A stretch of 64,000 nucleotides of DNA from Cololabis saira (Eukaryota; Chordata; Actinopteri; Beloniformes; Belonidae): positions 5,942,125-6,006,124 of the forward strand of contig NC_084599.1 of assembly GCF_033807715.1 (NCBI RefSeq). The letters run 5' to 3'. Shown piece by piece: positions 10,650 through 20,960 of the stretch (position 1 is its first letter; the number at the start of each line of letters is the position of its first letter). The translations under genes were made by a program, and so were the position numbers. Under the pieces are notes generated by a model, which had not been told where the DNA came from, made no database searches, and saw only the letters and a list, made by a program, of their open reading frames with translations.

Positions 10650-11208
10650 AACCTTCAGAACCAGAGGAGGTCTCATCACCAATGGTCCAAGGTCTCCGAG
10701 CTGAATCAGACCCCTGAAACAGCCTTGGTCTCCAAACAAGATGAGGTTTCTGAACAAAAGGCAAAGAAGCGCAGAAGGAAGAAGGAGTCAGGACAATCTG
10801 GGGATGCTAATCGGGTCACTGAACACCTCCCTCAACCAGAAGATGGTGTACCAACAGAGAACCTGACGATTTCACAAGCGTTGATGACAAAAGTGGGAGT
10901 TTCAGGACCAGAAGGGGTCTCTGAGGGAGCCAATGAAAAGGAATTGGTCTCCGAACCAGAAGATGTTTCTCTACAAGAAACAGAGAAAGTGTCACCAGCG
11001 GAGCCTGGACCCGAGAAGAAAAAGATGTTAGAACTGAAAAAAGTGACCCGTCTGAGGTCGGTGATAAGCCGGCTGTAAAAGTGGGAGACCTTGAGCCCAA
11101 AGAGTTGTCGACACTGGTACCAACCACTGAAACGGTCATTGAAGAACTCCCTGAACCGCAGGATGCTTATACAAAGGAAGACTCAGACACACGCTCCACA
11201 ACGGTATA
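10650..11208 (+). pseudogene. Acidic/lysine-rich coding remnant, unrecognised
   Basis: A coding-like stretch stays open if two frame changes are allowed, near 10710 (run of C) and near 11025 (run of A). The encoded sequence is rich in Glu, Pro, Val and Ser, with recurrent V-S-x-P-E-D/G-V motifs spaced about 15-25 residues apart, and a basic KAKKRRRKK cluster near the start. I do not recognise the family. It lies just after a LINE tail and before a (CAGAAT)n LINE tail, so it may be an exon of a broken gene or retroposed material. No splice sites or start codon can be assigned. Confidence 0.35.
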
Positions 11209-11264
11209 GAAAGTTTTACGCGCCAAAATCTGGACGCTGCCATTACTCTGTATTTGTGCACATC

Positions 11265-11400
11265 ATTTCAGAATCAGAATCAGAATCAGAATCAGAATCA
11301 GAATCAGAATCATCTTTATTGGCCAGGTTCGAACATTGTCCAACAAGGAATTTGACTCCGGTAGTTTTGCTCTCTACTTCCGCCGGGAGTGGTTTGCGCA
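11265..11400 (-). mobile_element. LINE 3' tail with (CAGAAT)n
   Basis: Six CAGAAT units run into a block shared with 4320-4380, including AAGGAATTTGACTCCGG. This is the tail end of a - strand LINE. A bare (AGAATC)n tract at 46441-46459 may be another tail. Confidence 0.65.
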
Positions 11401-11479
11401 GCGTTTACCGGTGTAAACACAGCGGCGTGAATACTAACCTAAAGCAAAGACTCGCTGCTCGTGAGCTTTTAATGTTGAC

Positions 11480-12334
11480 AACTATGTCTTTGTCATGGGA
11501 ACACGGTTCTACTACTCTGACTGGAGATGGCGTTACTCTCCCCCATCTGAATTCAGTGCAGAACTGGGAGGAGAACATGATGACAGCAGCAGAACTGACA
11601 GCAAGATCTGCTCCTACTCCCGGCAATCCGCAATGGACAATCTGAAAGCTTCTGAGGCTTATCAATATCTGCACAGCAACAAAGTCGGTTGTGTCATGTC
11701 ATACAAACATGATCGTTTTGTTTTTTGAAAGCAAATGTAGAGCCTAACCAGTGTTTGAACAATGCGTGGCATAATGCTTGAGTGCTGCTAACTGAAGCTG
11801 GAGAAGTCAAAACGGTGGGATGTTCGTGTTGCTGGACCAGGGAGATCGTGTTCCCATTCAGCTGCGATCCTATGGAAGGTAACAAGATTATTTGACCAAT
11901 ATGTCTTTATTTTTGGTATCCGAACTACATCATAGTCTACTTGGCTAGAGTGCAAAGTGTGTGTGTGCAATGATGGTAATAATAATAACACATTTTCTTC
12001 ATAAAGTGGATTTCTACAAGCCCAATGTTATTTTTATTTTCTCTATTAAAGTTATTCTATGCAACTTCCTAGAGCTAGCAAGATTTGAAAGTGGCGCTTC
12101 CTCTAAGCCCCGCCCCCCCCACCCCCACCCACGAGCGCTCCGTCCAAAGCCTCGCCCCCACAAACACGAACGCGCATACCATTATTAAACATTTTGGACA
12201 GCACATTTACAGCAAAACTACCCCATGTCTCATTCACCTGTAAGCGAGGCCGGTTTTAGGGGGGGCAGGGGGGGGGCTGTGCCCACCCAAATGTGCATCA
12301 TGCCTGTCTCCATCCCGGAGAGCGGCGGTGAACG

Positions 12335-12393
<59 letters not shown>

Positions 12394-13230
12394 CTAACGG
12401 CTCCCGCTACCCGGTCACACACAGCGGGACCGACCCGCTCTGGAAATAACTACCTGTACATTATATATATATACTGGGGTCCGTGGCCAAAGGGAGGGAG
12501 GGAGGGGGTTACACTGGGACACTGTGAGCCCAGGAGGACCGTGGGAAGTGGACACGTCGGGCTGGAAGCGAGTGCGCGCATGGGACAGGGCGGGGGGGGC
12601 GTGGTTTAAAATGAAGGCATCTGATTGGTTCTTTCCCTTCCTGGACCTGGACCAATCCGTATCATTCGGACCGAATGGGGGGGGCTTAGAGGTGCCATTT
12701 TCAAATCTTGCTAGCTTATCAGGGATCAGGGATTTGTTGCATAGAATACCTTTAACAGAGAAAATACACACTACATATTATATGTATGATTTGACTTAAA
12801 CAAATGTTTAAATTTGTATTTATTTATGCACAACTGTAGAATAATATGCACACATTTGATTTATGTGCACAAATTCAATTGACAGTTCCCTTACCCCATA
12901 ACATGTTTGCGGTGAACCCATTATAATATCTATGCACTTTTGTTTTTACTATCTCTCTAGGTAGAAAATGCTGTGAGACGGGAAAACGGGGCTTGCCTGC
13001 ACTGACTGACAGAACCAGTGGAATGCTGGATCCAAAAGAAATGCTGGTCAGAGGAAGATGAAGTATGTGCGCTTCAAACGGCACAACAGGAAGAATCTTT
13101 ACCAGCTGCCACCAACTTCACAGCCATCTTTTACCGCTCCAGAACCGGCACAGGAGGTGAAACTCTTTAGAACTCATGAAGAGTGGAGGAACAACGCACT
13201 TGCCTCACCAATGGCAGAACTTTTCATGTG
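11480..13230 (+). pseudogene. SWIM zinc-finger gene fragment, two exons, disabled
   Basis: Exon-like block 1 (about 11640-11880) encodes a stretch like YQYLHSNKVGCVMSYKHD, then an LKANVEP-type strand. After a one-base frame change it gives a SWIM motif, CSC...AGPGRSCSHSAAILWK, with the C-x-C...C-x-H ligands in order. It ends at a GTAACAAG donor at about 11880. Block 2 begins after a CTCTCTCTAG acceptor at about 12959 with a V-E-N-A-V-R-R helix, the expected continuation, and runs to about 13230. Stops and frameshifts interrupt both. SWIM fingers followed by YqaJ-type nuclease domains form a large family in fish. No nuclease domain is seen here. Confidence 0.55.
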
Positions 13231-13795
13231 CCCTGGGAAAAGCCTCCTGCAGCTCTGCTTTAATGCTGATGTCTCCACCATCACCCAACCAACTTTTCAC
13301 ACATGCTCCCAAAAATTGTTGATGATTTTTTTGAGGGAAGGTTACAGTTCTGCAGTAAATATCTCAGCATTTTAAAACTAAAATGAGCAGCCTTATTTAG
13401 GAACCAACAGATGTTTGTACTGTGAAAATAAAGTTTGATGAAACTTCATTTCATTTCATTATTGCACTGAACTACGATCATGAATGATAGGCCTTATCTT
13501 CCTTAGTGTGTTACAATGTCTTCTTTCTAACACAGTTCATCATTCATAGTAAGCTCATACTGTACATTAATAATGGATGAATTAATTGTTTTGAGGAAAC
13601 TAAACAAACGGCTTCAACAAGAAAATTCACATGTTTAATCCTAACAGGTATTAAAAAGTAAAATATGGGGTAAGGTAACCGTCAATTGAATTTGTGCACA
13701 TAAATCAAATGTGTGCATATTATTCTACAGTTGTGCATAAATAAATAAAAATGTATCAAATCATACATATATGTAGTGTATTTTCTCTGTGCGAA
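12031..13795. repeat. Nested inverted-repeat arms
   Basis: A TTCTCTnTTAAAGnTATTCTATGCAAC-like end occurs + at 12040-12070 and - at about 12733-12760, with a shared CTAGCAAGATTTGAAA inner part. The extended arm at 12757-12900 recurs inverted and nearly identical at 13664-13795 (TGCACAACTGTAGAATAATA region). The arms enclose the two SWIM blocks and a CAG repeat. Probably a non-autonomous DNA transposon copied in both orientations. Confidence 0.6.
12338..12390. repeat. (CAG)n microsatellite
   Basis: About 17 perfect CAG units. Open in several frames, but inside an inverted-repeat element with no gene support. Confidence 0.95.
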
Positions 13796-13865
13796 TACCA
13801 CTCACAGTTACAACTTTACAAGATTATGAACACGGATTGCAGTTTTATGGGTGAGTTTTCTTCAT

Positions 13866-13906
13866 TGTGAATCTGAAAGCGGTGCTTTCAGATTCGTATT
13901 CACAAG
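13866..13906. repeat. Short imperfect hairpin
   Basis: TGTGAATCTGAAAGC, a 3-base loop, then its near complement. It lies about 340 bp upstream of the TenA-like gene's TATA box. Confidence 0.6.
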
Positions 13907-14185
13907 TACAACCGTGTACAAACATATACAACCGTGAAACTCAGAGAGTCCCCTTCAAACAGAGAATGAAAGAATTTACCATCAAGTTTACCATGTAGTT
14001 GCTGTGGAAATGCCTTTTTTTAATTTTGGAGCAGGAATCTCTAAACTAAGCCTGGTAAGGTTGGGGTTAATGAGGTTTCTCAGTTTGCCTTCCTCTTTAT
14101 TGTCTTTCAGTCAGTTCGTAGGAACAAGACGCGAAACCTGATATCGAGGAAGCAATTCATTTTCTTCTTCCTTGTTTTTGTGTGA

Positions 14186-14220
14186 TGACTCATGTACAAC
14201 CCAGAGTCCCCTTTATAAAA
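14186..14220 (+). promoter_or_regulatory. TATA promoter with AP-1-like site
   Basis: TTTATAAAAG at 14212-14221 is a strong TATA box 85-93 bases before the start codon, giving an expected transcription start near 14243. TGACTCA at 14186-14192 matches the AP-1 consensus. The block CCAGAGTCCCC...GAGAATGAAAGAA is a second copy of one at about 13939-13974, which lacks the TATA box. Tissue control cannot be read from sequence. Confidence 0.6.
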
Positions 14221-14304
14221 GAGAATGAAAGAATGAAAGTGTCTTCATGAAAACGAGAGACGACTGACTGGAAGTCTGACCTGATCACAAGTCTGAAGCT
14301 GAAG

Positions 14305-14314
14305 ATGGAAGCAG
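14305..14314 (+). CDS. TenA-like gene, coding exon 1
   Basis: ATGGAAGCAG followed by a GTGATT donor, phase 1. Chosen because it lies about 60 bases after the predicted transcription start and joins in frame only to an acceptor at 17276. Confidence 0.7.
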
Positions 14315-17300
14315 GTGATTCACTTTGTTTTACTCCTTACTACTTCTACAAATACAGTATGTACTTGATATTTGAAGAGTTAGAATTTCACAAAGCTTAT
14401 GAAGTTTGATCGGCAGATGTAAAATAGAAGCCTTCATGAGGTTTCCATATTCTTCATCCATATCTTCAATATTTGTGTTTCCACTCAGTAAATTTGCTCA
14501 AAAAGTGGAAGTTAATGTCTTTTAGATATAATATTGTGAAAAACAGTTAAGTGTTTGCTTGTATCAGTGACTTCTTGAGGGTGTTCTAGCGCTCCCGTGT
14601 GGAGCACTTGCTGAGCTGTGGGTGTTCCTACACGGACATATCTAAAGCTCTGTGGGTCAGGATGATTGGCAGCTCTGTGGAATCTTCACAGCCAATAGAA
14701 TCAATGAAAAGTTCACAAATCCACATCATCCGATCTTAACAAGGATAACTTCGTCTTTCCTCAAGAAGGTTATTTTTACAGGCCATAGCAGCATATCTAC
14801 AACAAAGCTATGTGACTAACTATTATAGTCTTGTTCTACAGCTGCAGCTATGACTACTGACTCTAACACACTAGAGTTTACACTAACTAGAGGTTTACCA
14901 ACACCAGCTAGAGGTTTACTAAACACTAACTAGAGGTTTACTAAACAGAAATGTTTTAAGTTTGGGTTGAAAGGTGGAAGTGGTGTCAGCCTCCTTAACC
15001 AGATAGGAAGCTTTACAACAGTTTCCCGTGTTGAAATATGTCAAAGGATTCTGTTTGTGACTAAAATGGCAGAGTAAAAAAGATTTCTTCGTAAAATAGC
15101 GAACTTACCAGTTTAGTAATTTTATGAATTTGCAACATATCTACAGCTTTTTCTACTTTTTTTCTACTTTTTACACTGACCTGGGGCCTCATTTATAAAG
15201 CTTGCTTGCACACAAAACAGGGCTTGAAAGATGCGCCACCTTCTACACAAAGGTTGGGATTTAAAAAGAAAAAACTAACTGAAAAATGTGCGTATCTCTA
15301 CGCCGACCCTGACCCTCCCGTAGGAACAGTCTTAAGATCTGGGGAACTGGCGACGCAGGTGGTGAGGTGGTGAAATGAAGCCAGATTCATGTCATACTCT
15401 TAATATAATCACACATCAGACTTATAATATAATAGTGCTGATCCTGTCCCTCTGTGTTTGAAGCTCAGCGTCAGTCAGGACGCTCAGCTGCCGCTGGAGC
15501 TGCAGCCGCGGTGAGTGGGCTCGCCACCCGTCCCTTGAAATACGTAATTGGGAATTAAAAGTTTTGTTCCATATTGAACCAATACGGAACGCATTTTATT
15601 CCGTATTTCACAATTGTCCCATGCACGTCTGTCAGACACGCACACACTAGTTAAGCCTAATTATGCCTAAATTATGGTTCCACGTTAAATCGACAGAGCC
15701 TACGCCGTAGGTTACGCGGCCACGCGCACTGTACGGTGCGCGTGGCCGCGTAACCTATGCCGTAGGCTCTGCGTCAATTTAACGTGGAACCATAAATCAG
15801 CCTTGAGCAGCACTGAGGGGAGGAGGCGGAGCGGGGCTCCCTTCCCGTCTTGATGTGTCTTGATGATTTGCAATTACAGGCTGAGCCTACCGTTAGTTCT
15901 TAAACTGTAAAAAGTGGGGGGGGACAAAAACATGAGTTTGAAAAGTGGGGGGGACATGTCCCCCCTGTTCACAGTGGAAATTGCATCCTTGCACCTCATG
16001 GCGTTTTATTTACACTCGCTTTATTTAATACTATTTATATACTATTTGTACTTTTACTGTGACCACCAAATAATGTGGTTTTCCTGTCCTCCACCTCATC
16101 AACAACATCTCGTTCCCAGTCTCCGTGAAATTTAGTGGCACGGTGGCTCGACACGTCTCATCATGCGTCTCATTCATCCTGACGTCTAACAGGCTGCAGG
16201 AAGCCGTTGCGCATGCTCAGCAGGCTCATTCATATGCAAATACTACTTTGCATTGCCCATCTATGGTAAAAAGTGGGCGTGTAGAGGGCGGGATATGAGG
16301 CGAATTTAGCTGCGCAACCTTCCAGCTGGACAGTGATTTATAAAGCGAACATTGCGTGCAGATGTGCGTGCACACGGTTTTATAAATCAATATTTTTTTT
16401 GTGCCCGCCATTCTCGGCTTTTGGCTTTACGTGCACTTTTAGTATGAATCCTACACACTCTTTTATAAATGAGGCCCCTGGCGTCTAGATGGAAGCAACT
16501 GATTCTCTGTGGCGACCCCTGAAGGGAAAAGTCGAAAGGAGAAGGAGAAGATACTGACCTGGCGTCTGTTTCACCCCCAAACCGAATATTCTGCTGTCAA
16601 TGTCCGCAAGTTTTGTTTGGCCAGCGGTTAGCTGCAAGACCAGCCAAACTCAAAGCCAAAGTCAGTCATTTTTATTGTCAATTTTTCATAAAATACAAGA
16701 AATAGAAAGTACGTTCCCTTCTTGTCCGACATAAAATAGATAAAAATAAAATAAACAAGATAAAAATAGTAAAATAAAAAATAGTAAAATTAAGTTAAAT
16801 CGTAAAAAATAGTTAAAATACTATATAGAAAGTGTTTTAAAATGTTTTAAAATGTTTTAAGGCAGAGGAGTGGGAGAGTGGGGAGAGAGTTCAGCTTCCT
16901 AACGGCCTGGTGGATGAAGCTGTTTGCCAGTCTGGTGGTGGGAGCCCCGAGGCTCCGGTATCTCCTCCCAGAGGGCAGGAGCAACCTGGAACATTCTGGA
17001 AGTAAAAGTGACTCCGTCAGGGCAACCGGAGGACGGTGGGCCACTAGCTCATGGACCAGACGTGACGGTGCGACACTCTCTGCCTGGAACCTACTAGATC
17101 CAACCCAGAGCTGGAAAAGCAGTCTGTTCGTACACCTGACAGCAAAAGAAGATATATTATCTTTAAAATAAGGATGATTATGCTCTGTTGGGTCTTTATT
17201 CAGGGATAATAAAGCAGTTTTGACTCAATCATCAATCATGTAAAATCAATCTGTTCTGTTGTACTTGATTACTCAGCTCACCAACTCTCATGCAGCAAGG

Positions 17301-20300
17301 ATGTTGTCTTGGACATCTATGACTCCTTGTGGGTCAACAACCAGGACATCGCTGAGCAGACCCTGAAGACACCGTTTCTACAGCACATGCAGTCTGGAGA
17401 CCTGCAGGCGGACTACTACGTCACGTTCACGATCCAGGACATCAACTACCTGGTGAAGGTAACAGACATGTTGAAGACAATGAGCGAGAGAGGGGACATG
17501 CCAGACTACATCCATGCGTTCATGAAGGCCAGATACAAGAGCTACAAGAACTACGCTGATGACACGCTGAAGCAGTTCAACCTCTGTGTAAGAAACCATC
17601 ACGACTTCAGTTATATTCTGCACAGATACCACATCTGGAATACTAAACTAATGCCAACGCCAAAGTGGCAATATGTACATTTCCTGTATTGACCACTAGG
17701 GACGGCTCCAAAAGACATCCATGTAGACATTTTTTGCTTAAAAGATGACAAACATATTAGTTTAAGAAACAGTTTAGGTATGTTGGCAAGACCACCTTTG
17801 GATAAGCCAGGACGGGTCCAGGCTGTAAACGGTCAGGTTGTGGCTGCAGCCAGGGCCGTAGCCAGGATTTTGTAAATACCGAGGTCATGGGAGGAGTCGG
17901 GGGGTCGGGCCAGCGCTGTCACATAGATCATGTTCCTCCAGTTCTCCACCGCTCCTCCATTCTGCTGTCCATGTTGGTTACCTATCAACAAATTAACAAA
18001 ACAAACTATAATACACACAAATCTATCAGTAGAATCACTGAAATCACATTATTTAGCCCACATGAATGTTAACTGTTAACACAATGTCTATTACAAACAT
18101 ATGAATAGCCTTAAATGAATAATATTTCAAAGTTTATTTATTATATATGCTACCTGCCTTTTAATTGAACGCCAGTGCTACTCGTCTGTGTCCAGATGCA
18201 TCCCAGCGCCTGAGAACGTTTTCACAATCCAGAGTTCTTTTTTTGTGCACATGAATCATTGCAAGTCCAGATAACCTGTCATTGCCCATGCTTGATCGCA
18301 GCCAGGTCTTTAACCGCCTCAATGCAGAGAATGACCTCTCACATGAACAGGTGGTCACTGGAAGTGTGAGGTAGATAGAGAGGATACAGCGGATGTTGGG
18401 GAAGTACTGCATGTCTATGAGATCCATGGTTTCCTTTGCTGTGGATGGCAGTGCTGTTTGAGATGTTGGGTTCTTTACCTTCCATCTGTGAATCTCCTGG
18501 TTGATGGAGTCTGGCTCAGGAAGGTCTTCTCTGTACCATGACACCATTAATTGTTGCTTTTCATGTGTGAACTTGGACAGAGCTGAGGGTATAAGATAGG
18601 TAGCAAGCATAGCTGGCTCAGAGCTCTCCATAAACCTGGTGTTTAGTTGGTTTGTCACATGATCAAGAAAAGGGTAGAACAGATTGAGTCTGTAATGTTC
18701 CTCTATTGACTGTGAGGGTGTGTTGGCTCTGTTTTGCTGCCTATTTGTCACACGTTTTTTCACTGGAACCACACCAATGGTGCTGGCAAGTTCTGCTGAT
18801 CTTTGATAAATTTCACTGAAGTCCTCCTCATTCCTCAGTTCAGAAATGACGTGAGCCACATCTCTGGCCTCTTTGTAGGCAGTCATGAGGTCAATATTTG
18901 GTGACTGCAATTCGTTAGTCAATGGCTGGATGTAGCCTAGAACTTTGTCTGTTGTGACTGCAGTGACAATTGTATCAAATGACTCTATACTGTGGCGTAG
19001 GTTGCTGGCCTTGCTAGAGTTTGATGATGTTCCTGATTCTATTTCTGTGAGTGCAGAGTGGGCTGCATTGAAGTGATGGAGAAAAGCACCCACTGTCTTC
19101 CCTCTGCTGCCCCAGCGTGTGTCTGACATAAGTGGGATGCCTGCAGTTTTTCTTTTGTGACTTGCCTGTGTTTCCTCGCTTCCTTGTTGTTGTTGTTGGT
19201 GTAGCATGTTCTTCCTGACAGCAGATGCAGAGAAAAAAACTGCAACATTCTCAATGGTAGACATGGTGTTCCTGATGAGGGGGATGTCAGAACATCCATG
19301 GACTACCACAAGATTGAGTGCATGGCTTCTGCAATGTGTGTATAGTGCCTGTGGTTGACGCTCTCGAATGTGTTGCTGTACTCCACTCAGATGCCCACTC
19401 ATGGTGCTGGCTCCATCATATCCCTGCCCTCTGAGATGTTCAATCTCCAGACCCCAGTTTTCCAAACATGAGAGGATGGCTTCTGTAATAGATACAGCAT
19501 CTTGTTTGGCAAGAGGGCAGAAACCCAAGAACTCCTCAGATATTTCAGCTCCATTGTCATGCTTTAAGTAGCAAATGCAGATAGACAGTTGTTCCGTCCC
19601 ACTCACGTCCATTGTTTCATCTGCAAGTATTGTGAAAAACTTGGCCTTTTTTATTTCCTTAACTATGTCCTCCCGAATCTCAGCTTCACAGCAGGCTATT
19701 AGTTCATTTTGAGTTGTTGGGCTTATGTACTTGGCATTTACAGGTGCTGTCTCAAGATGATGTTTCAGTTCATCATCGAAGATAGATTTCCATTTGAGGA
19801 AATAGTTAAAGTTGCCATCTTCACCTTCTCCTGTCCAGCTACCACGCAGTGCTATGTTCCTCTGAGCTAGACTGATTAGAACGTCTAGGATGGAAAGGAG
19901 AACTTTGCGATTCCTATTAACCCTCTCGTCATAGGCCTTACTCAGAGCAGAATTGATGCTTTTCTGTTGCTCTTGTGCAACTGACAGAAAGTTATCAGCA
20001 AATTCTGAGGCCTTTAGGTGCCCTGGACTACAGCTGTGGTTTGAGATAATTCCACGCTTCTCCCCAACAGCATTTTTCCAGTCTCTAAATCCTGTGTTTA
20101 TGAACGTGGCGTTTGTTGTTTTTCTGCTGAATGACATGCAGATAGCACAGTAGGCAGAATCTTCAGAAACTGAATATCTTAGCCAAGGATATTTCGCCTC
20201 CCATGTCACACAATAGCGTAATTTCCTTTGACCTGACTGTGTTTGTGGGTATGTATGGTTTTGTTTGAACCACTTATTCTTTAGTAGTAAGTAGTACTTC

Positions 20301-20908
20301 TCTTCATCCGTCAGTTGTTTGTTTTTTAACTTTGCAGGATCCAATTCATGTAGAGTGCCTCCTCCTGTCACCTCTCTCCCAGCCTGTCCTCCTCCACTCT
20401 GCTGTCCATGTTCATTTCCTTACGGCAAAATAACAGAACATAAACACAAGTTTTTCTCACTCTCTATCTAATTAATGTAGTGTCTCTTTGGCTGACATTA
20501 GGTATCTCACCTCTCATGTCTCGCCCAGCCTGGCTTCCTCCACTCTGCTGTCCGTCTTTGTCTCCTTCTTCCACCTCTCCTCCTCTCTGCTGTCCATGTT
20601 GGTCTCCTGTCAATGTATCATATACTTTTAACAGAACACACAAACACCTACCTGCCCACTTGGGAGGCTTTCTGACGTCCCACCAGTCCGACATTTGCCT
20701 CGAATTGTCTAAATGGCAACACTTAATTTTCTATCAAACATCTCATCACTCTGACAGTTTTTGCCTCTTATAGTCGGAATCATGGTATTTTTCCTTTTTT
20801 CAAACATCCTGCCTTTCCGACTTTGTTGGGACTCCACAGTTGATCCTAGTCAGTGGTGAACTTGACTACCATAAGCAAAATGTGTTTTACATCCTATGTA
20901 TAGACACA

Positions 20909-20960
<52 letters not shown>

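Noticed and set aside
12338..12390. Polyglutamine protein
   Set aside because: CAG repeat inside an inverted-repeat element, with no splice-supported frame around it.
17296..17308. Alternative acceptor for TenA-like exon 2 at 17295
   Set aside because: It would require two bases from exon 1, whereas ATGGAAGCAG supplies one; the acceptor at 17276 joins in frame.
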